Assembly: GCF_947623445.1 (NCBI RefSeq)
Contig: NC_135242.1
Coordinates: 18,848,001-18,912,000 of the forward strand
DNA: 64,000 nucleotides
Direction of reading: 5' to 3'
Source: Clavelina lepadiformis
Taxonomy: Eukaryota > Chordata > Ascidiacea > Aplousobranchia > Clavelinidae
Numbering within the stretch: the stretch's first letter is position 1; each line of letters starts with the position of its first letter. A program made the translations under genes and the position numbers. Positions 51,401 to 63,278 of the stretch are shown one piece after another. The notes below the pieces were generated by a model. It was not told where the DNA came from, did no database searches, and worked only from the letters and a program-made list of their open reading frames with translations.

Positions 51401-53861
51401 GTTTCTCTCTGCTGATGCAAATGTGTGGCCTCCTGTGCTTCATTTATTCTGAAGAATGAAAGTTAAGTTTTGCAACATAACGAAAATTGTTTCATCACTT
51501 TCAAAACCGTCATAACATGTTTTTTCATCTATTTGCTTTGTTGAGCATAAAAACACAACATTCATAATCATATTTATAACATGGGTAACTTACATAAGTC
51601 TAATAGAGCTTAAGCTTAATCTTATAAAAACGATAAGAACATCTAGCAAACAGAATTTGTGAATACCATCTTGGACTAGAGACATGTTATCATTATCAAA
51701 CACTACATCAACCAGCTAGGCGAACATAGCGAACTAACTCTTGAGAGTAGTTGGAAAACTTTGTTTTAGTTGTATACTATATAATTATGGATATGCAGTG
51801 ATATCATTTTGCTTCCCTTTCAGGTCTCAATATAAGCAAGTACTACTAATCTACTATATTTAAACATTGTTGATGTGATTTTTTGTACTTGTTGGTAAAG
51901 TGTTCCATATGTGAAGACATTTCCTCCAATCTTAATTCCAAAATATTCACATGAGATTTTAAGTTCATATTTTCCTCCTGAAGCTGGCTGTTCTTGTTGG
52001 CATTCATTGCAAGTTCATTTGCAACACCTAGATTATTGCAGTGTTTTGTGAATTATCATCAAACTAAACTTTGCAAAAATAAAGCAACTTTCTCTGGATG
52101 CTACTAAATAATGTACAAAAAGATTAATATTTCAAATCCTCCACAGTAAATACTAAAAATAATTTAATTAAATGAAAGAAAGCAAATCCTCAAAAAGGCA
52201 TACGGTCATCTGCTTCTTGTTTGACTTTGTGCAGCTGACTGTATGAGCTTTCCCACTTGCTTATTTCATCGTTCTTTTCTTTTTTGGCAGATTTTGTCTC
52301 ATCGATTAACTCCAACGACTTCGATGTAAGCTGCTTCACTTTAAATTGCAAATTGTCACATCTGAAAAATAATTGCTTGTATTTTTCATAAAAAGAAAAC
52401 TTGAACCTGAAGTCTGGTAATAAATACAACATTTTACATATACTAGCTTAATGCATAGTTCAAACGTTACAAAACCTTAACTTACTTTTCTTTCAAATGA
52501 CAATTTTCAGAAAAAAACTGATTCACTTTACTCTCCAGCTCTATGTTAGCTTTAACTTGTGCTTTTTTAACAGATTCAAATTCAGCTTCCATGTTCTTTA
52601 TTTTCAACTAAAAATAACAGGAATTAATGACAAAAATTATGTAGCATATATAATACCAGATTTCCAGCAGAATGCAATACGTTATTCATCACCATCATTT
52701 CAACATTGGACAATGCTGCCTCAGGTTTTACAACTTCTGTTGACGTCTCTTGCAAAGTCTCATCTTTTGCGATGTTGAAGGGAATGCTACTCAAAAACTG
52801 TATACAGATAGAAACTATTAGTATTATTTCAAATTGTGCACGAGTATGGTGTACAAATTACAGTTATCGGAAAATATGGCAATTTCTGACAAGAATTGTA
52901 CGTACAGACAGAAATTTTAGCTTGCCAGTGTGCATTAAAACCCAATTCTGCAGTTCTAATAAATAAATTTATAATAATAATCCAATTTATAATAAATTGT
53001 CAACAAAAACAAAATGTGCCTTGTTTGTTTATTATAAATTGACAAGAACACAGAAGAGTTTGACGAGCATGTTGATTTGTCTCATCTGTTCATGTACCGC
53101 ACTTTCAACTATGTCAAATCACCACATTTGCAAGTACATCAAACTGCAATGCATGGCAGTTTTCAACAAGGTATTGTATAAGCAGAGACACCAAGTGACA
53201 GGTTGGCGGCGTGACAGACTGCATTGAAGACTAACTTATTTGTTTGTTGATTAAAAACTGGTGTGAAGTGAATAAGTTTGCTGTGACCGTTGCTAAGTTT
53301 TGTGCATATGTATGCCATACTTTCCACTATGGCACATGCATTGCAATTTAAAAAATCCAACACAACTATTCAGTGTTGTAATGTCTCAAGTCAAATTTTC
53401 CAACAACAATTGTGATAGCAAAGAATGGAGCTATAGGTAACAGAATTATAATTTTTTCCAAAAAATATACTTCTATCAAAAAAACATCAACCAGACTAAT
53501 TTTGAAACAGACACAACATTATGATTACCATTTAGACGCAATGCATAGTGTGACAAAGAATATTTTCGATTTAAATGCATTGTTTTGTGCCACAGTTTAA
53601 ATTGGGTCAGCTTGAGTCGAGTCATAACTTAAATTGACTAGAGTCAAAATTCAAATTGACTTGAAACGAGTCAAAAATAATGACTTGGTTACAACACTGC
53701 TAATTGTACCAGAATTATCAGCATGTAGAAGTAGCTACCGGCGAGCTTCTATTGGCTGCAGCTCTTCGTTGTGTATCCAAAAAATTAGTAAAATCTCCCA
53801 TAATCCTCATCACTTTCGTGTTGTCTGGGGTATAATAAACTGATAACTTATCTTCATCCAT
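48495..53861 (-). CDS. MAD1L1: Mitotic spindle assembly checkpoint protein MAD1
   Basis: Kinetochore coiled-coil protein that recruits and converts MAD2. Exons: 53739-53861, 52657-52797, 52486-52607, 52204-52361, 51889-52027, 51319-51448, 51153-51232, 50894-51083, 50691-50816, 50483-50593, 50167-50289, 49934-50086, 49672-49782, 49378-49519, 49189-49289, 48752-48856, 48495-48653; about 737 residues (human 718), in frame throughout. Almost all is heptad-type coiled coil. Near residue 569 is the MAD2-interaction motif KVLHFAMNP; near 636-638 the Bub1-contact RLK within [11 protein letters not shown]. The C-terminal RWD-like domain reads [40 protein letters not shown] and [15 protein letters not shown]. 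The first exon (MDEDKLSV..., [15 protein letters not shown]) is assigned by frame, position and weak resemblance to the human N-terminus, so it is the least certain. Confidence 0.94.
48945..49185 (-). repeat. Dispersed repeat family R2, copy 2
   Basis: Reverse complement is collinear with 17455-17700. It lies in the MAD1 intron between the exons at 48752-48856 and 49189-49289, almost abutting the latter. Confidence 0.55.
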
Positions 53862-56302
53862 GGTCAGACGGTTTCAGGTATTAAACAACCTATTTAATGT
53901 ACCTTTAAGAAATTTGTGTTTTCTTTTTGTATGAAGGCTATCCAAGATTTAAGGGATCCATAAATGTTATAATAAACTTTAGATAAACTATACAAGTTTT
54001 TAACTGATTATACTAAAGCGACTGTTGAATACGGTGAAAGTCATTACAGTATGACATCATAGCATAGTGATTGGACACGCTAAACACCCTAAGAGAAACG
54101 ATCAATTTACACATTTGTAGGTTTTAAGAGTTTTAAAGTATTATGTAACTTATGGTCAAACACAGCACCGAGTTGCATAGACTTTCTGGCTGTTAAACCT
54201 TTCACAGTTATAGCGATAAGCAAGTTACTACAATAATGCAAATTAACAACATGTACATATTATTGCATCAGTCATCATACACTTCATACAATTCTACATA
54301 TAATTACAAGCTTCGCTCGTCATCGTTTAATGTTCGCTAGTTGTCCATGCTTTCACTCTTTGCGTGTGAAACAAACTGAATAAACATTTTGTTAATAAAA
54401 CACAAGGTCTTTCATAGTACATCTCAAGCCCAATATTTAGAGAGATAAAATCGTTTTTATTCAAAATCCGAAAAAAAACGGGTTTACCTGGTTATTTGCT
54501 GTCACATACCCGAAACCCGGGTTTTAAAATTAGTAGAATGTTAAGAGAAAACACTTTGAAAAGTTTAAAAAAAAGTTTTCGAAATAATTGAACGGCTTTA
54601 AACCCTTTTTCTATCATGTTCACCATGTCAGTCGTAGGCACAAGTGTGTTGCAGTAACGCATTCCTGCATGGTTGTAGTGCATAGTATTCGAAACCATCA
54701 CGTTGTAGAACAACCGGGTTTTCACGAGTTAAAAGAAAAATTCTTTGTCTTTTGGTGCGTTGCATGTTACTAATGTTGTGGACCCTTGTGCAAAACGCCA
54801 AAATTACGCCCAATTCAGTTTTATTTAGTTCGCTTTATTTCTTTGACTTGCCGTTCTCTCACTGTTCTGTATTTCATGCATAATACACGAGGCTAAAAAT
54901 GTGTGACAGATAAGCGAGAAAGTAAACCATCGCGAGGGGCAGCATACAACTGCTTAGCATGGGAGAGAACCCTGCTTTTTGTGTGACCTGCGATGAATAG
55001 GAAAAGTCCATCTTCCTTCTCGCGGAAGCTAGCCAGCTAATTCTAAATTTTGACAGTCTGAAAAAGTCTGGCTGGTTTTTCCTTGGTTACTTATCAACTT
55101 TGTATAGTACCTTGTACAGTCAGCATCAATTGCTTTAGCTCAAAAGACCTATTACTAACGCATACATCCCGCGCTCGTTCAGGCTAAAATTTTCTTAGAC
55201 CCACAGCATTCGCCAAAAATTTTTTATCGAAAACACTCCGCTCAGTCGCTCTATGCGAGTCCAAATTTTATGGGGGGTTCAAACTTTCATACAAAATTTC
55301 AATACAGCGGTATCATTGCTCAAACCAAACCAAGAGCTCGAAAGCAACCTTATTCTGCTTTATTGATATTGATTAATAAATACCGTTGCGTTTTGGTACT
55401 GTCCTTGCTTGATATACCGTCCTTGCTAGTTAACACATGGCCATGTTAACTAGGCAACGTCATAGCCCCCCTTTATATTACTTTATATTAACTTTTTGCA
55501 TGTTTTGCATCTTTGCCACTTGATCCTATCTATAAATTACGAGTAAGCATTTGTTTCAATTTTACTATAATAGTGATGATCATCTCATTATCAGATCCTA
55601 CAAACAGTGGCGAAAATAAACAATACAATACAGTTATGCTTTAGTCCAGGGCTTCCCAAACTTTTTTGCTCGCGACCCCTTTCAAACTTCTGAAGTTTTC
55701 CGCGACCCTTCACGTTTAAATTGATAAGCAGTGCGAAATATACATTAGTCATTAGTGACATTTATTGAGATGCAAAGACTGAATTCAAGCCACCAGTACT
55801 CAAAGCCTACTTACTACTTTACACATATGTAGGCTACTGCAAACAAAAAAGCACACACATTTATTCAGTGTGATTGGTCCGACTGCTTTCTGCTACAAAG
55901 CAAGTCCAGCCGTGGCTCAATATCTGTTAATGCTGGTCTCAAGGCGGTTTCTATGTTTATTAGGCTGGAAGTATATTTTGTTTTGATTGTATTTTGTACT
56001 TCGTGTAAAATTGGTATACGCTCTGCGACCCCTGAAGTTCGTTACGCGACCCCTTGCGGGGTCGCGACCCCCAGTTTGGGAAGCCCTGCTTTAGTCTATA
56101 CAGTAGCTCATACCTAATCATTTTCGAATATATATTTTTGATCCAGTGAATATCACGTGACTAGCAAATATATAAACTTAGTTTGTCACGTGACTAGATC
56201 ATTTAACCATAGTAAGTAGTTTGGATTGTACTTCGTATACCGAGTTGTATGCTACTATACTGTACTGTAGTTGTAGGCCTCAGTAATTTTGAAAATTACA
56301 AC
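53862..56302. other. Shared upstream region of MAD1 and EDC3
   Basis: The two genes are head-to-head, 2.4 kb apart. The region contains a hAT-type insertion (55639-56096). No coding sequence recognised; the overlapping open frames at 54492-54813 on both strands show no family similarity. Confidence 0.5.
55639..56096. mobile_element. hAT-type non-autonomous element upstream of EDC3
   Basis: Element 55647-56088 (442 bp): inverted ends CAGGGCTTCCCAAACT, with an exact 8-bp duplication CTTTAGTC (55639-55646 and 56089-56096). Subterminal CGCGACCCCT motifs recur on both sides. No coding capacity. It sits about 0.2 kb upstream of the EDC3 start codon. Confidence 0.9.
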
Positions 56303-59300
56303 ATGGCAGCAGATTTTGTAGGTAGACATGTCAGCATCTATTGTGGACCGACGCTTGGATATTATCAGGGTTGTATAAAGTGCGTGGATGCCGCTTCGCA
56401 AACTATTACCCTCACTTCCCCATGTAGAAGCGGTGTGCGTTGTGATTTGCCGGAGATAACTCTGTCGTAAGTATCGACCATAGTGGTAAGTGTGGCACAT
56501 GCACGAAACTCATGATCGTGTACGCCGAGCTTTTACACGTTCACGCCGATTTATAATAAAAAACTAGTCAAATTTGGTTGCTTGAACACTGATTTGTACC
56601 GTAAGAAATAGTTTAAGCAAAAACTAGGTCGTAATTTGAGTAGCGGGTCTAGTACTGTAGTATAAAAGTTCATGCTGTGGTTGTGCACTACCGCATTATA
56701 TCCCAAAACTTAAGGCACACCATCACCCGAAAATTTTGTTTTTGTGCGTACGATTTGTTATAAAAAACTGCCATGCTTTCCAGTTGGTATTGACGTTGTT
56801 TTATGTAAATCGCTCGTTGCAGACACACGTTGTATATAACTTTCCTTCCATGTCTTTGGCATCTGAGGTTTGATCATAATTTTTAGGCTAGTACAGCAGC
56901 TTAATTGAATAAATTACCTTACTATGTACAGCGCATGCGATATCATTGATTTAACACTTATTGATGAATTGATGCATGATGGAGAACCTGCAGTTACTGA
57001 TCCGCAAACTTCTACTAAAGTTGAGACTTCTTCTAAGCCTCAGCCTATTTTGCATGATCCTAAGTCAAGACAAAAGTGTAAGGATGCTCAAATGCTAAAC
57101 ACCCCATCTCCTCAATCAATTTCTCCACCAAAGTTAACTCACAGTTTCAAAGAGCAACGACATTCTAATGTCAAAGATGGGAGACCACAACCCCAAGGTA
57201 TTGCGATTGAATTTGTCTAATTAAATGTATTTATCATTGTATTTTTCGTCAAAATCACGGTGGGACAAAATCACCGTGGTTAAGGTAAGTCACATACCAT
57301 ATGCTTATTATATTTATACACACTTAGATTGCATATATACAGGCAATAGACGACGTATAGCTTCACATCGCCAGCAGGAAGATTGTTTTAACATAGATGA
57401 GTCGGAATTAAATCAAGACTTTGATTTTGAAAAGAATCTTGCTCTGTTTGATAAACAAGCACTTTATGATGAAGTTTACTCTGGAAGTGATGGCGAAATC
57501 AGGTATTGGCTGTAAAACATATATGCATAATATTTTGAACAGCCTAATATTACAGAACAAACCACAATGCTTGACCGGAATACATAATGTCATAATTAAG
57601 AGCTTTGCTAAAACTGTTACTAATTTGACTTGTATCGAAACAGTTTAATATTCTTGTTGTTGAAGTGTGATATATATATATATACATATATATTCTTTTG
57701 GCATTATGCTGTACACAGGACACCAATGAAATCTCGTAAAAGTAAAAAAGTACCAAACTACAGACATGATGAAAACGTTCTGGAAAGTAGACCAACTGTT
57801 TACAGGCAAATTGTAATAAATGATAAACTTAAAGAAGAAGTAGCGGAATATTACACAGGTATCAAACATTTTTTTCAACCTAACTGTAGCACGTTTTCTT
57901 CTTTCCCATGTATGATGCTTGTTTTAGTTTTGCGTTGCTTTAGTATGCTACAGTTTCGAAGTGTTTTGCCCGGGCCAGATTCATGGGACTTCCCTTGTGG
58001 CTATACAGTAGATTTTGCACAGTAACAGTATTTTCACTGTAAAGGGTGTGTGTGTATAACAAACAATGGCATATATCTTACAAAATGTAATAAAACAAAA
58101 CAATATCTACATTTTTTTGAAGGGCTGGGGGCCATCGGCATTGAGAGTTTGGGTAACGGGACCATGGATAAAAAAGGTTGAGAACCATCGATATATCGTT
58201 TATTTTGTTTAACAGATACAGGTCTTGTCATACCTTGTATATCATCATCTCTTCATAACAAAATATGTTCAACGGCAGCAGAGATGGGTATAAGTAATAA
58301 CAGACAAATTGAAGCCTTTGGAATAAATGCCAGCCAAATGTCACTTAATCTCATGGGGGGCAATACCAGGTGAGTAATCAGTGCCACATATGCCATAGAA
58401 GCTACATTGTGACTATTTATCTTCGTAAGTAAAGTTGGGTTTTATATTTTTGGGCTTGAAAAATTCCTGGGTCTTATTTTGGCTTCAAATGCCAGTTGTA
58501 TTATTTCCTACTGTTATTTTAGACTATTTTAAAACAAAACATTTCTTTGATGTTCAAATGGTTATTTATCAATAACATGAAATATCATGAAATAAATGTG
58601 GTGAAAAAGATTACAAAGTAGAAGGAACTGACACTTCATATTACTACATGCTGCCTGGTGTTGTATTCTGAGGCAGGTTTCTCTTATTTGAGAAACCTAT
58701 TAATCTGAATGGTGTTTATTTTTGAGGCAGTAAGCTCTATGGTAGATTTCTAAATGTTGGTGACCAGCAGTAAATCACTTACAATGTAAAGTTTGCATTT
58801 AAAACATTTCTTCAGGTTACATCCACGTAACGCACATCAATGTCCTCACGTTGTGGTGTTTACTGGCCCACATGAAGTTGGTGCACAAGGTATCGCCACA
58901 GCTCGGCATCTTGCCAACCAAAACGTGAAAGTTGACGTGTTTATGGCAAATTTTGTTGAGGTATGATTAGTGATTTTTTAATTGTTCGTTCATGTAATTT
59001 AAAGTTAGAACAAAAAATTGATAAATTAAGACTGGAATTGGATTTAAAAGTTGATCTTCGATTGTTATTTATTTGCCAGATTAATGACAATTTACAAGAT
59101 GAACTAAAACTGCTTGCTCTGACAAATGCAGGCCTTGTGCATGATGTCAAAGGTATTTGCTTGTTGCGTTTGACCAATGGAAATGTGTTAGGTTCGAATT
59201 TGCAATGGTCGATATTCACATATAGGTATTTTTACAGCCCTGCCGTCAGCACCGGTTGACTTAGTAATTGTGGCAATGGACAACGATCAAAGTAGCTTTT

Positions 59301-59662
59301 TAAAACAACAAGCATGGTACAACCAAGCAGCTGAATGGTGCCGTAACACCATGGCACCAATCATGTGTTTATGTCCTCCGGAGCAACAGGTCGGCTTGAT
59401 TTTGGTTTTAGATTTGTGATCAACATTTTCAGCGTTATTGTGAACTTTTTTTAAATATATTTTTAATTTTTAGCTTGGTACTCCTTGCGTGAATGTAAAG
59501 TGGTCAGTGTGCTGTGTATTGCCCAAGTCGCTTCCTTCTTCCTGCGGGATGATTTACCTCGTCGATCTCGGACTTCCGCCGAAATTGTTTAAAAAATTGG
59601 GCATCAAATATCGCTCTCCGTTTTGTTCAAAGCCATTCATCGCACTTCATCCAAGTTGTTAG
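56303..59662 (+). CDS. EDC3: Enhancer of mRNA decapping 3 (EDC3)
   Basis: P-body scaffold that stimulates DCP2 and binds DDX6. Exons: 56303-56466, 56932-57197, 57343-57502, 57719-57858, 58216-58369, 58816-58960, 59080-59152, 59238-59389, 59474-59662; 480 residues (human 508), all in frame. The LSm domain runs from residue 1 to about 75 (VGRHVSIYCGPTLGYYQG, SQTITLTSPCRSGVRC). A disordered Ser/Pro linker follows. The FDF motif is near 169-180 (DFDFEKNLALFDKQALYDEV), then YRHDENVLES. The YjeF-N domain fills the rest: VIPCIS, TAAEMGIS, GGNTRLHPRNAHQCPHVVVF, TARHLANQNVKVDVF, APVDLVI and IYLVDLGLPPKLFKKLGIKY. The ATG at 56303 gives MAADFVGRHV, matching the family start. The first intron contains an R1 repeat. 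Confidence 0.96.
56480..56790 (+). repeat. Dispersed repeat family R1, copy in EDC3 intron 1
   Basis: Starts near GTGGTAAGTGTGGCAC and ends near AAAAACTGCCATGCTTTCC. Internal blocks ACGCCGAGCTTTTACACG and TGTGGTTGTGCA match the other two copies. Confidence 0.5.
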
Positions 59663-61065
59663 TTAATAAATATCAACGAAAATAATCAAACTATGTTGCA
59701 TTAAAACCACACATCCACACAAAATACTCTTGCCCATTATACCTTTGCAACAGAAATTTTAGCAGTTTTTTTTAAAGTTGAGCTAAAATTCAAATGAGAT
59801 TATAACCGACGAAGCACATGATTGCCAAAACGTGGTTACACAAGTCTAATTAAGGACTTAACTTTTTGGGCGGGAGAAAATAGTGCATTCTTCACATGGG
59901 TCAGCCCACCAATCACTAGGAAAGCTGGCTATTTTTCTGTGCATGTTTCCATCAATTTTACCGGTTTGATAATTACCGATTTTATGAAGCTGTTGTTGGA
60001 TGTATATACCATGTTTTTACCTGTACGCTGCGCTAATACAATCGCATCTAAATTATGTAAGATGTTGCATGAATCAAGTTATCTTGTAGCCTACGTGACG
60101 TCGTTTTTGTCGATAACCATAAGCTCACAGTATATGGCACATACGCGTAATTGTACCTATGAGTAAAATTTATTGAGTGGTAACGTTTTTAACTGATTCA
60201 GTTGTATATATTATCTTGTTAAGCCGTTTGTGGTTTAGTATTAAAATTAAGTTTATCAAGTGAGTAGCGTAGGCATATAAATTTCACGGTTCCAAGTTGA
60301 TTCAAGACAAATCCGCTCACAGACGATTCAACCAACGGTCGTTTGGCCATTAAATTGCATAAAAACTTACAGAGTTATCAACCAACATATACGAGTACAT
60401 TGTCATTGTTTACAGGAACGTCTACGCATTGCATTATTAGGTATGGATACTGCTTATACCACGCATACCAATAGGCTGCGTTTTTTGTACTGAAATGAAA
60501 ACAAGTTTGTGCTGTAATGAATATTTAGCGAAAAATTGGAAAAGGAAGCCCACGCCGCTTAAAACACTCTCCCACTTTAAATGCTTGCCCACCTTGTCAG
60601 TTTTTCACCCAAGGACCCAACATAAATTTGCCAAAAACGTCTCAATCAGGCGAAGTACGGATAACAAGTAACAGCAAGTGTTCTAAGATCTATGAATACC
60701 AGGAAAAGGGTCAACAGTCGGTGAATTCCACAAAGTGAAGGATAGCCTTTTTGTGCTTCCGATAACAACGTTGGCAACAAACAATTCCCAGCGTTGACTT
60801 TGTGAAGTTGGGATAAGTCCGAAAGTCTATACGGTTAGAAATCAAAGGCGTAGTAGATGGAGTTTTCATGGCAGGGTTCAGTCTTTCTTTGGCAAATAGC
60901 GTGTGTAGGCTTTCTCAGCTGTCACTTTTTCGACATTAATTTGCTCCGTGGTTTACTTTTCATAATGAGTCAATTCAGCGTCAGGCGTATTGGACTTCAG
61001 AAGTGCTGTCTGTAAGGTTATTATAGAAATTCGCAAAGTGAATAAAAATCCTTCTCTTCGAAAAT

Positions 61066-61500
61066 TTAGTCGGCAATTTGCATGACTTGTTGCGGGTCTC
61101 GTAAGCCCTTCACCAGGCAAAGGAATATTAATTCATTGACGACCTGCTCATCATTTTCAGCAGGATAAGCTCGTTTGCCCAGAGTCGTCACTTTTAAAAC
61201 AAAGTTGCAAGCAAATTCATCTTCTAGCTGATATGGGAAAAGGATCTTCGCTTTCGAAATATAGAGCTTTCTGTGCTCACTGTCCTTCGCCAGCTCGATA
61301 AGATAAACAAGATCGTCAAAGTCAACTTTACTGATGACAGTGTCATATTGCTCTAGAAGCAGCATTTCTTCTATGGAAACTATAGTAAAAAATGATTCTC
61401 TCGCTTCTTCAGAAAAATTGCTAAGGCGAAAAGAAGAATTGAATTAGTAAACAAACCTATCCAAATTATCGCCTCTTCAGTAAAATTGTTGCGGCCAAAA
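61066..61500 (-). mobile_element. LTR-retrotransposon gag-like fossil fragment
   Basis: A minus-strand stretch of about 100 codons resembles capsid-type gag sequence of LTR retrotransposons (helical, with a LxKRAYPAENDE-like segment and KGLRDPQQ). It is a broken, isolated remnant; no LTRs, protease or polymerase were recognised nearby. Family (Gypsy or related) is uncertain. Confidence 0.35.
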
Positions 61501-61555
61501 CAGTCCATGATAGGAACCTAGTTTGCTAATTAACTTTGAAGGGGACAAATTTGGT

Positions 61556-62481
61556 GTGATATGCGGTTCCACGACATATGGCCGCGGGAAAGTGGCCGCG
61601 AACAAACTCACCGGGGTCAACTGAACGTGACGTAAATTGACCGCAGACAAACTGACTGTGACATAAACTGGCCGGCGATCAAATTAACCGTCGATAAATT
61701 GGCCGGCGATCAAATTAACCGACGACAAATTGGCCGTCAAAAGGTCAAAATTCTAATTCACTATCTAGTCACTATCCAGTATGTGTATTGCAGTCAAGGT
61801 TGCCACTCGTAGAGTTTTTTGGCCCCTTGTACGGTGACCCATATTCATAGATTTCTTATTGTTACATACATTTTCCCAGTCTAGACGAGTTGTTTGATGA
61901 GATTATGAAACAATGCGTTGTAGCCTATCTCATGTTGTAACAATGGACTTATTGCAATAACCATCGTTGAAGATTTTGCAAACCGTGACATATTAGATTT
62001 TCTCAGAGGCATCGCCCACAACCTACAATTTGCGCAATAAACTTCCTTGTTTGTCAAATAACAGCTTGTGTAAATTTTAGTGCCCATATTATGTAGTGTC
62101 ATATGTGTTTTGCAGTGAACGTCTTTTAATGTTGTTACTCGTATTTCTCGTATTTCCGGAAATATTTCTGTTTATTTCAATAAACGTTTCAATGTGTATT
62201 GAAATAAAAAACAATTTTGTTAAAAACAAAGGAAATAGTTACAAACAAATATTTACTTTACATATCATATACTACCGAGTTTAAAATTTTGACCTTTTGA
62301 CGGCCAATTTGTCGCCGGTTAATTTGATCGCCGGCCAATTTATCGACGGTTAATTTGATCGCCGGCCAGTTTATGTCACAGTCAGTTTGTCTGCGGTCAA
62401 TTTACGTCACGTTCAGTTGACCCCGGTGAGTTTGTTCGCGGCCACTTTCCCGCGGCCATATGTCGTGCTCCCGTGATATGC
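61556..62481. mobile_element. Foldback/MULE-like element with ~190-bp tandem-repeat arms
   Basis: The 908-bp element 61565-62472 is flanked by an exact 9-bp duplication GTGATATGC (61556-61564 and 62473-62481). Arms are about 61565-61757 and 62281-62472, nearly perfect inverted repeats containing CACGACATATGGCCGCGGGA. The inner half of each arm is an array of about 15-16-bp related words such as AAATTGGCCGGCGATC, AAATTAACCGTCGAT, AAATTAACCGACGAC. The 0.5 kb core has no recognisable protein. Nine-bp duplications with tandem-repeat arms fit foldback (FB) or Mutator-like elements. Confidence 0.88.
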
Positions 62482-63205
62482 AATGGTAGTTGCAGAATGC
62501 AGTTCCAATTGTGATAAACTATGATAATTGTTCGAACGTTGGGGGGACATATCTCCCTGTCCACACCTGAAACGAAGTCCCTGGACTCTCAGCGGTTGTG
62601 GAATCCTGGCGCGCTCGTAAACATAACGGAATATTCTGAATCTTTGTTATGCCAGATTTTCGCATTCACGGTGAACGACGGTACCAGAACAAGTTAAGTA
62701 AGTTCATTTCCATTTTTTCAGTTAATCTTTTTAGCATAAAGTACAGTAGTGACTTAATTGCTTGTATGCAACAGAAACTTTGATTGCAATTTAGCTGACG
62801 TATACTGTATTTGGATTTATAATATGTAGGCCTATTTGTATTGGCTATACCTGGATTTTTTGAACGATTCGGTTTCGACAATTCTAGTTCATAATCGTAA
62901 TTAAAGATATAGGTGTCATATAACTTTATACACAACATGTTACTGCGAAAGACAGATAATAATTTGTAAATGTTTATATTTACTTTTAAGATAGTTGGAT
63001 GCTGGTATATTCGTCTCTCTAAATAACAAATGTTACTCGAACGCAACCCGTTTGCAAGCTCCTCTTTGCCTTGCTTTGCTATAGGCTATATTTTGTTGAT
63101 TGACTGCGTTTCTTCGTGAAACTGCGTTTCTTTACGGTGTTACAGTTTTGTTGTTTGTTTTAAGTTGTAATTTCTTTTTGTTGCTCTGTTGCTTTCTTCT
63201 AAAAT

Positions 63206-63277
63206 CTAAATTATACTTCTGTTAGTCAGCTAAATTATACTTCTGTTAGTCAGCTAAATTATACTTCTGTTAGTCAG
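63206..63277 (+). repeat. Exact 24-bp tandem repeat, three copies, abutting a start codon
   Basis: CTAAATTATACTTCTGTTAG plus TCAG, repeated three times without mismatch, ending one base before the ATG at 63279. It lies in the presumed 5' UTR or proximal promoter of the OATP-like gene. Confidence 0.95.
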
Positions 63278-63278
63278 C

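Larger units (their letters stand above)
59663..63278. other. Repeat-rich spacer between EDC3 and the OATP-like gene
   Basis: Holds a gag-like fossil (about 61066-61500), a foldback/MULE-like element (61556-62481) inserted in another repeat, and a 3 x 24-bp tandem repeat abutting the next start codon. The open frame at 59822-60166 shows no family similarity. Confidence 0.5.

Noticed and set aside
54492-54813. Overlapping open frames between MAD1 and EDC3
   Set aside because: No similarity to known proteins and no splice sites leading into either neighbour.
59822-60166. 114-codon open frame after EDC3
   Set aside because: No family similarity and no supporting exon structure.
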